The notes under the pieces were generated by a model, which was given only the letters and a program-made list of their open reading frames with translations, had not been told where the DNA came from and did no database searches. A DNA stretch of 64,000 bases from Plazaster borealis (taxonomy: Eukaryota > Echinodermata > Asteroidea > Forcipulatida > Labidiasteridae): positions 62,001 through 126,000 of the forward strand of contig JAJGQC010000731.1 of NCBI GenBank assembly GCA_021014325.1. The letters are read 5' to 3'. Position 1 is the stretch's first letter. Each line of letters begins with the position of its first letter. The translations under genes and the position numbers were made by a program. Below, piece after piece: positions 40,578 through 53,039 of this stretch.

Positions 40578-40905
40578 ACATGGTACACGTTTGGTAATGA
40601 CTCAAAACAAATATTAGCATAAAACCTTACTTGGTAAAAAGCAACGGAGAGCTGTTGATAGTAAATAACATTGTAAGAAACGACTCACTCTGAAGTAACG
40701 TAGTTTTTGAGAAAGAGGTAATTTCTCACTAAAATAAAAAAAAATTCTTGTAGGAAGTTTATTCCTATATCTGAAAGCACACAAATTTGTACAACAACAA
40801 ACAAGTGTTTTTTCTTTCATCATTTTCTTGCAACTTCGATGACCAATTGAGCCCAAATTTTCACAGACTTGTTATTTTATGCAAATGTTGGGATACACAA
40901 AGATT
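40578..40905. mobile_element. Partial MITE of the TTAA family (subfamily A)
   Basis: It runs from TACACGTTTGGTAATGACTC to GTTGGGATACACAAAGA and matches 43879-44251 reversed. The right end is missing. Confidence 0.75.
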
Positions 40906-42024
40906 AGCCCCATTAATAGTGCCAATACTCTGGACTTCCTCCGATCCTTGGCCCTACGCCCATGTACCTCCAGGAGGTGACATTTGTTTTCGAAAAGAAA
41001 CTTGCGTTTTTATGCCGGGATTTTTTCCCCAGTTGTCACTTCTTGTAGCTCATTTGTGGACAGCATGTGACAACATCTTTCACACGGTCCAAAGATCTTG
41101 TGTGTAGCAATTATGGTTCTTCACATATGAATTTTTTTTCAATATTAAACATTGATTTAATGTTATGACGTCATCGGTGACGTCATCATCCCCAAAACCT
41201 TTGCGGGTTTCATTGACACACTACGGTCTAAGTACATGGGTAGTTCAAACAGTTACTTGAGCGAGAATTTTTGAACGGAGATGCTATTCAAACTTGTTGA
41301 TAATGTGTTTGTTTGTCATTTAATTATAATTTTGATGTGTTTTCTGAATTTTTCGTAATTATCAATCAAAATTAGGCCCCAACCTCAAGGTTTTGAAAAA
41401 CTAAAAACACTTCTGCCGTTTGCGGTGCGCTTCCATGTGATGTCATTTGTGGGGTTAGCTTAAGACTAGGAGTTAGATTCTAACGTAAACAACAAGGACA
41501 CCGTTGTTTGTGGATGGGAATTCGATAGTTTGCAAACAAATTTAGTTAATTAACAAAGTTTCTTGTGTGCTGGGATAATAACTTTTTCAATACTTTAAAT
41601 AAATACGATTGCACCGTCACTATCATAAAAGTGGTCTTCATATATGGTACCAACTAAAAACCCTCGTAAAACAAACCGTCAATAATGGTCTGGCTCCCCA
41701 CCCCTCCCCAAGCTCACAGCTAGACCGGCAAGTTGGGAAGTTCACTTTCCTGGATTTGTCTCTCTGGCCCCACGAGACACGGCAGCGGCTGTACGGGATA
41801 TGCCCCAAGGTTTACGTTCAAGAAGCTCCCATGCTGGTGCGCCATAAAACACGCTTCCCTTGCACGGACTCTCTGAATGTGAATCTTACGTTCGATTTTT
41901 CATCATTATTTACGACTTGTATCCATAATCTGAATACATAGTCTTTTCTGTCAAATACTCATGAATAATTGTAAAAAAATCATAATAACAATTGGTCAGT
42001 AATTTACTCTGGAAGTAAAACTAT

Positions 42025-42172
42025 CTCCGAAGATCACGAGGGTTATTAGCATTAGCAGTTGCAGGTGATATAATGTGACACAAATGGTTGTGCTGGTGGA
42101 TTTTAATTTTGTAAGCACAATTTTGTTGTGCTTACTTGTTGAGCTTAAGCAGCTCTATAATATTGGGCCTTG
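42025..42172. repeat. Dispersed repeat, family GCTTAAGCAGCTC (third copy)
   Basis: Ends TTGTTGTGCTTACTTGTTGA, then GCTTAAGCAGCTCTATAA and TTGGGCC, as at 1-165. Confidence 0.5.
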
Positions 42173-42179
42173 TTGTTTA

Positions 42180-42350
42180 AGGGCAGGGTATACTTCTGGT
42201 AATTGTCAAAGACCAGTATCGTCACTGGTGTATCCCAACATATGCAGAAAATAACAAAAGTGTGAAAAATTGGGCTCAATTGGTCATCGAAGTTGCAAGA
42301 AAATAGTGAAAGGAAAAATACCCTTGCATAGAATTTTGTGCTTTCAGATG
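42180..42350. mobile_element. Half of a TTAA-family MITE
   Basis: It has GGTAATTGTCAAAGACCAGT, GTGTATCCCAACATATGCA and CAATTGGTCATCGAAGTTGC as in 43879-44251, but stops after about 170 bases. Confidence 0.7.
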
Positions 42351-42363
42351 CTTGAGAAAGGCA

Positions 42364-42662
42364 ACATTTGAAAACCTACATCAAGTAGTTGTGACGTCAT
42401 CAAGTGTTGAAATACAGTAGATCAAAGTTTAATAACTAGAGATTCAGTTTTTGTGACATCACAAAAACAAGGTGTTCGAGAGTAATGTCAAGGTGTTCGA
42501 GAGTAAGGGCATATGATAGATCAAGACACGGCCAACATTTGAAAACCTACATCAAGTAGTTGTGACGTCATCCAGTGTTGAAATACAGTAGATCAAAGTT
42601 TAATAACTAGAGATTCAGTTTTTGTGACATCACAAAAACAAGGTGTTCGAGAGTAATGTCAT
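42364..42662. repeat. Direct duplication, unit about 170 bp, of a hairpin-element terminus
   Basis: ACATTTGAAAACCTACATCA through CAAGGTGTTCGAGAGTAATG occurs at 42367-42488 and again at 42536-42660. Each copy contains the hairpin GTTTTTGTGACATCACAAAAAC-type fold (arms GTTTTTGTGA) and AGGTGTTCGAG, related to the left end of 33497-35531. Confidence 0.75.
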
Positions 42663-43878
42663 CAAATTATGAGTGACTGATTTGGTGTCAACAAGTTATG
42701 ATTTTTTAAGTATTAAATTTCATCTTCCGGTTTGAATGGGAAGTCAAGGTCAAATGAGGTCACAGGTAGCGTTTCTTAAATCTTTGGAGCCCTTTCTGAT
42801 GATGTATAGATGATAAAAATCCAGTGTGTGGTTCAGGAGTTCTGATTTTTTTTTTGAAATTTTAAATTTCATCTTCTGGTTTGAACAGGAAGTAAAGGTC
42901 AATTGGGGTCACATTCTGTATATATCGTTTCTAAAGTTGTTACATACTTTCCCAATGATGAGTAGATTGTAAAAATCGAATGAGTTGTTCAGAAGTTAAG
43001 ATATTTTTTAAATATTAAATTTCAACTTCCGGTTTGAACCGGAAGTTGAAAACTTCACAATTCATACTTTAAGAAATACTCATACTTTTTACATACACAT
43101 TACTCGAAATGTTTACATCATGTTGTAGATTCTTAAGCCTTCTCAAACTTGTCCACAGAGTTGTAACCTTTTTGACCTTGTTTTATGGTTGAAATCGGGT
43201 ATACATTGACCGGCTGTCAAACCGCTGGGAAAAACTGCATTGAAAACACACACAATACGCGATCTAAGCCAGTTAGACGGTGAGCGGCTGCTCGCTCCAT
43301 TGGATCAACCGCAACGTTCAAAGTCTATCAAACACGCTTGAAGTCTAGTCCCTGTTCAAGGTTTGCGCACCCTGATTTTGACATTACGCTTTGTTAGTCT
43401 CTAACAAAACAGCCGTCCGTGCAAATCTAGCTAACAATCAAATGTAAGAATTTTGAAAAATTCATAGCTCAAGAACTACACAATGGATTTGTACAATCTA
43501 TACATCATCAGACAGGTCTTTTAAAACCCAACAAACGCTACATATAAAGTGACCCCATTTGAAATTGAATTCCGGTTCAAAATATAAGTTGAACATTTCG
43601 TTAGTACTAATTTGCACAAAAAATCCGGTATCGATTGACCCACTCTAAAATTAATCCGCGTATTAAAAGAACTGCACTGAATACACACACAACGCGCTAT
43701 GTTAGTTTTGAACGATGGGCGGCTGCTCGTTCCATTGAATTACACACAAGGTTCAAAGTCTGTTCACGCAACTTGATTTGGCGTTGTTCTTTGTTAGTCT
43801 CTAAAACAGCCGAGAAATTAACATCCAAAATGTTAGGTATGGTTCTACTGAAGTCATCAAATGTCATGTGACGTCAAC

Positions 43879-44251
43879 TTAAAGGCACTGAACACGTTTG
43901 AAAATTGTCAAAGACCAGTGTTCTCACTTGGTGTATCCCAACATATGCATAAAATAATAAGCCTGTGAAAATTTTGGCTCAATTGGTCATCGAAGTTGCA
44001 AGAAAATGATGAAAGAAAAACACCCTTGTTGTACAAATTTGTGTGCTTTCAGATAGGAATAAAAACTTCTTGCAAGAAGTTTTTATTATTTTAGTGAGAA
44101 ATTACCTCTTTCTCAAAAACTATGTTACTTCAGAGGGAGTCGTTTCTCCCAATGTTTTACACTATCAACAGCTCTCTGTTGCTCGTTACCAAGTCAGTTT
44201 TTATGCTAATATATATTTTGAGTAACTACCAAACGTGTACGATGCCTTTAA
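43879..44251. mobile_element. Full-length TTAA-flanked MITE (subfamily A), 373 bp
   Basis: Bounded by TTAA at both ends. The termini TTAAAGGCACTGAACACG and CAAACGTGTACGATGCCTTT are inverted repeats. A perfect internal hairpin AACTTCTTGCAAGAAGTT lies near the centre. It is the reference copy for at least eight related elements here. TTAA targets suggest mobilisation by a piggyBac- or Kolobok-type transposase; none is encoded in the window. Confidence 0.88.
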
Positions 44252-44254
44252 GCA

Positions 44255-44415
44255 TAAAATGTAGCTAAGTATAACAAAATAATGCTTACCATAATTACCA
44301 ACAAAAATACCTTGTCCCTTGTACTTTCCTCGACTGGTATCCTGCTCATGTTTGCTTAACAGAAAATTGTTAAGCACTGTTTTTCTGCTTATGCAGCTCT
44401 GAAATTGGGCCCAGA
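44255..44415. repeat. Dispersed repeat, family GCTTAAGCAGCTC (diverged copy)
   Basis: Contains TTGTTAAGCACTG, TGCTTATGCAGCTCTGAAAT and TTGGGCCC, and is adjacent to the TTAA MITE. Confidence 0.45.
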
Positions 44416-45395
44416 CTACAGGCCTCTGTGAGTACAATTAGCCAGTATCACATGTACCTTACAAACAAAAAAGTTCAGCAGTCCAATGTTTTTTTTCAAT
44501 CACACTCATCAAAGATTTACTTATCCATATTTTAATTCAAACCTCTTCCTAAAAATTTTGCTATTAAGTATAAACAAGGAAAAAAAACACCAACAAAACA
44601 AAAACAGTTATGTTCCAGTATTAGCTATGAATTCAAGACCTGATATGTACACCACATTACAATGGTTTGAGTGCAGATGGGCTGCTGTTTGACTTAACAT
44701 ATTGGGTGAGGTTTTTCTATCAACTTCCAATTCAAATGAGAATAATAACTTACAATAATAATATTAACTAGTTTTTATATAGCAGTTTATCCACGAGCAT
44801 CACAAAGCCCTTATCATTAAATATAAATTGTCCTTTATGATAGACAATATTGTGTTTGTTTTCATTTATTCATTTTATCAACCAATTATATCCTGGTCAA
44901 TTTACTCCGTCTGAAACCAGTTTTTCATTTTCAATAACTTCCAAATACTGTATTCTTTGTCGGTAAATCAGAAGAGTATTGTTACTGCAATATTAGTTTC
45001 CCATAAACAAAAAAATGCAAACGCTAATGTCAAATAAATGAATTAATGCAACAATCAAAACTGTGTGCGCTGATAAATAAGTACATTTGGTGCAGGGCTC
45101 AAATTATACACTGGACTGCAGGTCCGAAGCCAGTGATTTTTCCGTCGGGCCAGTGAACTCGTGACCAGATCTGTCAGTCTTGTGTTTTTCAATTCAATAG
45201 CAACACCTCACTGTGTAATATCTTTAACAAAAACAAATCAAGTGATGATTGTACTTTACCTTTGTGTCAGAGTAAATGTGCTGGGTCTTTTGTCATATTT
45301 ATTTTTAATATTCTAAGCAAAGTGTTGCCCCGTGATGCTACGGTGACCATAGTGTTGTAAACTGAAATAAATAATTTATTTTTTCTGCAAACAGA

Positions 45396-46090
45396 AAGGC
45401 ACGCAGAAGCTTCATCTACGCCGATGACATCGTCATAATGGCACAATCCAGAGAATTTAGTGACGTGGAAGACACCCTGATGTCCTCATTAAAGGTATTG
45501 TACACGTTTGGTAACAGCTCAAAATCAGTGTCCACATTTTGTGTGATTCAACATATGCATGAACAAACAAACCTGTAAAAGTTTGAGCTCAATTGGTCAT
45601 CGAGATCACAAGAAAATAGTGAAAAGAGACCTTATGTGTTTTCTGTTTTTTCAAAATATCGCGCGTGATAAAAACTATTGTTTTACTCATTTCTCAGAAA
45701 TGATAGCATTTTAGGCAGAAATATTTTAAGGAACCCTTTCAACCATTACTTACTTTAAATCATGTAAGTTGTGTGTGAATCTGTGAACATTTGTGTTTTT
45801 CGATCTTACCAATAGTGTACAGGGCCTTTAAGAGGCCTCACCACTTACTACCACATCAACCAACTCCGCCCGAACCCTGCCAAGACCCAAGTCACTGCCT
45901 TCCACCTGCGGTACAGGGATGCGGGTAGACATCTCACCATCAGAAGGGATGGTGTACTCCTGAACCACTGCGATAATCCAGTCTACCTCGGTGTGACCAT
46001 TGACCGCACACTGACATACAAGGTTCACATAATGAACACCAAGGCCAAAGTAAACACCAGGAATGCCATCATCAGGGTAGCAGACCAGGG
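45396..46090 (+). pseudogene. Jockey-like non-LTR retrotransposon, reverse transcriptase fragment
   Basis: Reads KARRSFIYADDIVIMAQS with the reverse-transcriptase YADD catalytic motif. After an inserted MITE it continues YHINQLRPNPAKTQVTAFH, then NPVYLGVTIDRTLTYK, the LGVxxDRxLxY motif found downstream of the palm in jockey-like elements. It breaks off at about 46085. The same element resumes near 52035. It is 5'-truncated. Confidence 0.85.
45489..45831. mobile_element. TTAA-flanked MITE inserted in the reverse transcriptase
   Basis: TTAA at 45489-45492 and 45828-45831; ends TTAAAGGTATTGTACACG and AATAGTGTACAGGGCCTTT. The frame of the reverse transcriptase is continuous across it if one TTAA is kept, which confirms the exact insertion limits. 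Confidence 0.88.
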
Positions 46091-46199
46091 CTGCTTATTT
46101 GTAATCTGCTTACTTGTTTTTCTAATGTATCTTTCACTTATTGTATATTTTATTGGTCACTTAATGTACTTAGAGGCTTTTGCATTAGGTGCTTTTCAA

Positions 46200-49100
46200 A
46201 TGTCTTTATTATTATTATTATTATCTACCATCCGCACCACTTTCATTATTATTATTATTCATTGTATAATTGTCTTATATATGTTCTATATTTCTCTTTT
46301 GTTGCTTATGTGTTTTGTTTTTTTGGTTCGCCTCGGAATAGGGTCTTGTACACTAGATCTAGATAGAAGGCGCATTATAAATGCATTATTATTAGGTGTT
46401 CGGCTCATCAGCCGAAAACCTATTGTTATCTTCCGCACCACTTTCATTATTATTATTATTCATTGTATAATTGTCTTTGTAATCTATATTTCTCTTTTGT
46501 TGCTTATATGTTTTGTTTTTTTGGTTCTGCGCCTCAGAATAGGGTCTTGTACACTAGATCTAGATAAATGGCTCCTCGGAATAGGGTCTTGTACACTAGA
46601 TCTAGATAGATGGCGCATTATAAATGCATTATTATTAGGTGTTCGGCTCATCAGCCGAAAACCTATTGTTATCATCCATACCACTTTCATTATTATTATT
46701 ATTCATTGTATAATTGTCTTTTTATTCTATATTTCTCTTTTGTTGCTTATATGTTTTGTTTTTTTGGTTCTGCGCCTCGGTATAGGGTCTTGTACACTAG
46801 ATCTAGATAGATGGCGCATTATAAATGCATTATTATTAGGTGTTCGGCTCATCAGCCGAAAACCTATTGTTATCGTTAAGTTTTTTTGTTTTGCTTTTTG
46901 CCTCTTCTTCTTCTCCCTGAACCTTCTCTTGCAGATTTCGCTGTTGCCAGTCAGGCAGAACGGTCAAGGCAGCCATTCCAGCAGCAGCTCATCTCTGTTT
47001 GACCACCCACCAGTAACCCCCCGTCTGCAATCAAGGAAGAGTTTCATCGCTTCGACCCTACCACTTGAGATAGCGCAGTCCAATGGTAGTAAAAACACAG
47101 GAAGTTCCGAACCTAATTGCGAAAAGGGAATTGGACACATGCACGTGGCATGTGGGACTTACTGCCGGCCATGGTTATAGTTAAGTTTAGGGTTGGGGTT
47201 AGGATTGGGTAAGGGTTAGGATTAGGTTGGTGTCAGCGCTTCGGTATTAGGTTGAGGTTGTGCGAAGATTACAAACTTAATTGCGAAAAGGGACTTGGTC
47301 ACATGCACGTGGCATGTGGGAGTTACTTCCGGCCATGGTTATGGCCTATTAAAACCTATTGTTATCTATGTTTCCTCTTTTGTCGCTTATATGTTTGTTT
47401 GTTTTTGGTTCTGCGCCTCGGAATAGGGTCTTGTACACTAGATCTAGATAGATGGTGCATTATAATGCATTGTTATTAGGTGTTCGGCTCATTAGCCAAA
47501 AACCTATGGTAGTAAAAACACTGGAAGTTCCGAACTTAATTGCGAAAAGGGACTTGGACACATGCACGTGGCATGTGGGAGTTACTTCCGGCCATGGTTA
47601 TGGCCTATTAAAACCTATTGTTATCTATATTTCCTCTTTTGTTGCTTATATGTTTGTTTGTTTTTGGTTCTGCGCCTCGGAATAGGGTCTTGTACACTAG
47701 ATCTAGATAGATGGTGCATTAAAATGCATTGTTATTAGGTGTTCGGCTCATTAGCCAAAAACCTATGGTAGTAAAAACACTGGAAGTTCCGAACTTAATT
47801 GCCAAAAGGGACTTGGACACATGCACGTGGCATGTGGGAGTTACTTCCGGCCATGGTTATGGCCTATTAAAACCTATTGTTATCGTTAAGTTTTTTTGTT
47901 TTGCTTTTTGCCTCTTCTTCTTCTCCCTGAACCTTCTCTTGCAGATTTCGCTGTTGCCAGTCAGGCAGAACGGTCAAGGCAGCCATTCCAGCAGCAGCTC
48001 ATCTCTGTTTGACCACCCACCAGTAACCCCCCGTCTGCAATCAAGGAAGAGTTTCATCGCTTCGACCCTACCACTTGAGATAGCGCAGTCCAATGGTAGT
48101 AAAAACACAGGAAGTTCCGAACCTAATTGCGAAAAGGGACTTGGACACATGCACGTGGCATGTGGGACTTACTGCCGGCCATGGTTATAGTTAAGTTTAG
48201 GGTTGGGGTTAGGATTGGGTAAGGGTTAGGATTAGGTTGGTGTCAGCGTTTCGGTATTAGGTTGAGGTTGTGCGAAGATTACAAACTTAATTGCGAAAAG
48301 GGACTTGGTCACATGCACGTGGCATGTGGGAGTTACTTCCGGCCATGGTTATGGCCTATTAAAACCTATTGTTATCTATGTTTCCTCTTTTGTTGCTTAT
48401 ATGTCTGTTTGTTTTTGGTTCTGCGCCTCGGAATAGGGTCTTGTACACTAGATCTAGGTAGATGGTGCATTATAATGCATTGTTATTAGGTGTTCGGCTC
48501 ATTAGCCAAAAACCTATGGTAGTAAAAACACTGGAAGTTCCGAACTTAATTGCGAAAAGGGACTTGGACACATGCACGTGGCATGTGGGAGTTACTTCCG
48601 GCCATGGTTATGGCCTATTAAAACCTATTGTTATCTATATTTCCTCTTTTGTTGCTTATATGTTTGTTTGTTTTTGGTTCTGCGCCTCGGAATAGGGTCT
48701 TGTACACTAGATCTAGATAGATGGTGCATTAAAATGCATTATTATGTGTTCGGCTCATTAGCCAAAAACCTATGGTAGTAAAAACACTGGAAGTTCCGAA
48801 CTTAATTGCGAAAAGGGACTTGGACACATGCACGTGGCATGTGGGACTTACCTCCGGCCATGGTTATGGCCTATTAAAACCTATTGTTATCATCCACACC
48901 ACTTTCATTATTATTATTATTCATTGTATAATTGTCTTTGTGTTCTATATTTCTCTTTTGTTGGTTATATGTTTGTTTTTTTGGTTCTGCGCCGCGGAAT
49001 CGGGTCTTGTACACTAGATCTAGATAGATGGCGCATTATAAATGCATTATTATTAGGTGTTCGGCTCATTAGCCAAAAACCTATGGTAGTGAAAACACTG

Positions 49101-51430
49101 GAAGTTCCGAACTTAATTGCGAAAAGGGACTTGGACACATGCACGTGGCATGTGGGAGTTACTTCCGGCCATGGTTATGGCCTATTAAAACCTATTGTTA
49201 TCTACATTTCCTCTTTTGTTGCTTATATGTTTGTTTGTTTTTGGTTCTGCGCCTCGGAATAGGGTCTTGTACACTAGATCTAGATAGATGGTGCATTATA
49301 ATGCATTATTATTAGGTGTTCGGCTCATTAGCCAAAAACCTATGGTAGTAAAAACACTGGAAGTTCCAAACTCAATTGCGAAAAGGGACGTGGACACATG
49401 CACGTGGCATGTGGGACTTACTTTCAGCCATGGTTATGGCCTATTAAAACCTATTGTTATCATCCACACCACTTTCATTATTATTATTATTCATTGTATA
49501 ATTGTCTTTGTGTTCTATATTTCTCTTTTGTTGGTTATATGTTTTGTTTTTTTTGGTTCTGCGCCTCGGAATCGGGTCTTGTACACTAGATCTAGATAGA
49601 TGGCAAATTATAAATGCATTATTATTAGGTGTTCGGCTCATTAGCCAAAAACCTATGGTAATGAAAACACTGGAAGTTCCGAACTTAATTGCGAAAAGGG
49701 ACTTGGACACATGCACGTGGCATGTGGGACTTACTTCCGGCCATGGTTATGGCCTATTAAAACCTATTGTTATAATCCACACCACTTTCATTATTATTAT
49801 TATTCATTGTATAATTGTCTTTGTGTTCTATATTTCTCTTTTGTTGGTTATATGTTTTGTTTTTTTGGTTCTGCGCCTCAGAATCGGGTCTTGTACACTA
49901 GATCTAGATAGATGGCGCATTATAAATGCATTATTATTAGGTGTTCGGCTCATTAGCCAAAAACCTATGGTGGTGAAAACACTGGAAGTTCCGAACTTAA
50001 TTACGAAAAGGGACTTGGACACATGCACGTGGCATGTGAGAGTTACTTCCGGCCATGGTTATGGCCTATTAAAACCTATTGTTATCTATATTTCCTCTTT
50101 TGTTGCTTATATGTTTGTTTGTTTTTGGTTCTGCGCCTCGGAATAGGGTCTTGTACACTAGATCTAGATAGATGGTGCATTATAATGCATTATTATTAGG
50201 TGTTCGGCTCATTAGCCAAAAACCTATGGTAGTAAAAACACTGGAAGTTCCGAACTTAATTGCGAAAAGGGACTTGGACACATGCACGTGGCATGTGGGA
50301 CTTACTTCCGGCCATGGTTATGGCCTATTAAAACCTATTGTTATCATCCACACCACTTTCATTATTATTATTATTCATTGTATAATTGTCTTTGTGTTCT
50401 ATATTTCTCTTTTGTTGGTTATATGTTTTGTTTTTTTGGTTCTGCGTCTCGGAATCGGGTCTTGTACACTAGATCTAGATAGATGGCGCATTATAAATGC
50501 ATTATTATTAGGTGTTCGGCTCATTAGCCAAAAACCTATGGTGGTGAAAACACTGGAAGTTCCGAATTTAATTGTGAAAAGGGACTTGGACACATGCACG
50601 TGGCATGTGGGACTTACTTCCGGCCATGGTTATGGCCTATTAAAACCTATTGTTATAATCCAGACCACTTTCATTATTATTATTATTCATTGTATAATTG
50701 TCTTTGTGTTCTATATTTCTCTTTTGTTGGTTGTATGTTTTGTTTTTTGGTTCTGCGCCTCGGAATCGGGTCTTGTACACTAGATCTAGATAGATGGCGC
50801 ATTATAAATGCATTATTATTAGGTGTTCGGCTCATTAGCCAAAAACCTATGGTGGTGAAAACACTGGAAGTTCCGAACTTAATTACCAAAAGGGACTTGG
50901 ACACATGCACGTGGCATGTGAGAGTTACTTCCGGCCATGGTTATGGCCTATTAAAACCTATTATTATTTATATTTCCTCTTTTGTTGCTTGTATGTTTGT
51001 TTGTTTTTGGTTCTGCGCCTCGGAATAGGGTCTTGTACACTAGATCTAGATAGATGGTGCATTATAATGCATTATTATTAGGTGTTCGGCTCATTAGCCA
51101 AAAACCTATGGTAATAAAAACACTGGAAGTTCCGAACTTAATTGCGAAAAGGGACTTGGACACATGCACGTGGCATGTGGGACTTACTTCCGGCCATGGT
51201 TATGGCCTATTAAAACCTATTTTTATCATCCACACCACTTTCATTATTATTATTATTCATTGTATAATTGTCTTTGTGTTCTATATTTCTCTTTTGTTGG
51301 TTATATGTTTTGTTTTTTTGGTTCTGCGCCTCGGAATCGGGTCTTGTACACTAGATCTAGATAGATGGCGCATTATAAATGCATTATTATTAGGTATTCG
51401 GCTCATCAGCCGAAAATCTATTGTTATCGT
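46200..51430. repeat. Higher-order satellite array, units 257 and about 313 bp
   Basis: About 18 units share TTGTACACTAGATCTAGATA, TTAGGTGTTCGGCTCATTAG (hairpin) and, in most, GGAAGTTCCGAACTTAATTG with TGCACGTGGCATGTGGGA. Short (257 bp) and long (about 313 bp, with TTCATTATTATTATTATTCA) units alternate in a mixed order (for example starts at 49195, 49452, 49766, 50079, 50335, 50649, 50961, 51220). The GGAAGTTCC part derives from the 3' end of the jockey-like element. The long open frames across it result from the lack of stops in the unit and are not treated as genes. Confidence 0.88.
46868..48889. repeat. Two tandem copies of a 1011-bp higher-order unit within the array
   Basis: 46868-47878 and 47879-48889 are nearly identical. 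Each holds a captured retrotransposon piece (CTGTTGCCAGTCAGGCAGAA ...), a degenerate TTAGGG-like stretch, and two short satellite units. Confidence 0.85.
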
Positions 51431-52034
51431 TAAGTTTTTTTTAAGGTTTTTTTTCTGCCTCTTCTTCTCCCTGAACCTTCTCTTGCAGATTTCGCAAAAA
51501 GTATAAGTTGTAAAAACTTTAAACTTGGCATGTACTTGAACCGTAGCATGAAGACGGCATGCAAAAAATGACGTCATGATGACGTCATCACGTGTCGAAT
51601 TACAAGGTTTTTAGACTTTTCTTTTTTAATCTTTGAAATTCTGTAACAAATCACACCTGAGAGGCCACGGTTACTTTATTTGGGATCTTACTAAGTTCAT
51701 AGAGGTCTTTATTTTTTGTCGCGTGCGTGACCTCACATGACCTCTTCTTCTGGTCGAAACCGGAAATGCCTAGTAAATTGAAAGTAGCAGAAAGTGACAG
51801 TGTTTTTTTGAGTTGTTTTTAACTGGCAAGTGTTGTAATTACAAGATGTAATCTGGCAAGTGTCTGGTATAAAAAATTTGGACCGGTGACGTCACATATT
51901 TCAAATGCACCATCTAGCGGCAGGTTGAAAAATTTTCAAAACACTCATTTACTAGATGTCTGTGGCAAAGTTTATGAGAATTTCTTCAAAACTGGTCCCA
52001 TGCATCAAAACTGGATTGTTCTCTCAACGAAAGT

Positions 52035-52290
52035 TGCCGCATCATCACTGGGTGCCTTAAACCAACCAGGACAGATCAACTATATCTACTCGCTGGCATC
52101 GCCCCACCCAACTTCAGGAGAGCTGTTGCCAGTCAGGCAGAACGGTCAAGGCAGCCATTCCAGCAGCAGCTCATCTCCGTTTGACCACCCACCAGTAACC
52201 CCCCGTCTGCGATCAAGGAAGAGTTTCATCACTTCGACCCTACCACTTGAGATAGCGCAATCCAATGGTAGTAAAAACACAGGAAGTTCC
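52035..52290 (+). pseudogene. Jockey-like retrotransposon, C-terminal fragment
   Basis: In shifting frames it gives CRIITGCLKPT-like and LAGIAPPNFRRAVASQAERS segments typical of the end of the reverse-transcriptase protein, then stops. The part from 52122 is also found at 46935-47080 and 47946-48091 inside the array. With 45396-46090 it forms one element split by the array, with the middle portion lost. Confidence 0.75.
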
Positions 52291-52359
52291 AAACCTAATT
52301 GCGAAAAGGGACTTCGACACATGCACGGGCATGTAGGACTTACTTCCGGCCATGGTTAT

Positions 52360-52440
52360 AGTTAGGTTTAGGGTTGGGGTTAGGATTGAGTTAGGGTTAG
52401 GATTAGGTTGGTGTCAGCGTTTTGGTTAGGATTAGGTTGT
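52360..52440. repeat. Degenerate TTAGGG-like stretch
   Basis: GGTTTAGGGTTGGGGTTAGG and GTTAGGGTTAGGATTAGGTT; also at 47180-47235 and 48188-48245. It lies in the 3' region of the retrotransposon, so it is part of the repeat rather than a telomere. Confidence 0.6.
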
Positions 52441-53039
52441 GCGAAGATTACGAACTTGCGAAAAGGGACTTGGACACATGCATCCGGCATGTGGGGTCCT
52501 ACCCCCGGCCAGGGTCCTTGTGGCGTTGGTGGTTGATCTTAAAGATGCATGAGGCTCCTCCCGCGGCGAGGATGTCCTGATGTTATCACAAATGGTCGAC
52601 CAAACGGGGGTAGTCCCTAGTCATGTGGACTAGGGACGGCGTTAGTAAGGTAGGGGGCGGATGCCCTGTTTTACAGGGTATGCGTGGACCGGACGCTCTG
52701 AATGGAACAGAGTACGAAGGCCCCCATGATCTTACTGAAAGCGTTGTTTTTTGGGGGCTGGTATCCTGGGACCTGCTCGTGGTGGCCCTGCTTGAGACTA
52801 ACCTTACCAGGATGATGATGGCAAAGTTTCAGTGATTGAATTAAACTTATACATTATAAAATATTTGTAGATTTAATTTTAAGGTTATGCTAATACTCTT
52901 TCCAAAATAACCCATTTATTATTGTACAAAGACGTGGCAGACTGCCCCAGTTTTACAATTTCCTGAAAATGTGAACATGTTGATCTATTGAAAAATACAG
53001 TTGCACCTTGCGCGTATGATTAACCCAATTAAAAACAAA

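Noticed and set aside
47180..48245. Telomere-like TTAGGG tracts
   Set aside because: Few and degenerate repeats, located inside the repeated retrotransposon 3' sequence; not a telomere or clear internal telomeric site.
45993..50783. Long open frames (up to 395 codons) in the satellite region
   Set aside because: They follow the repeat unit, restart in every unit in several frames and encode hydrophobic low-complexity sequence.
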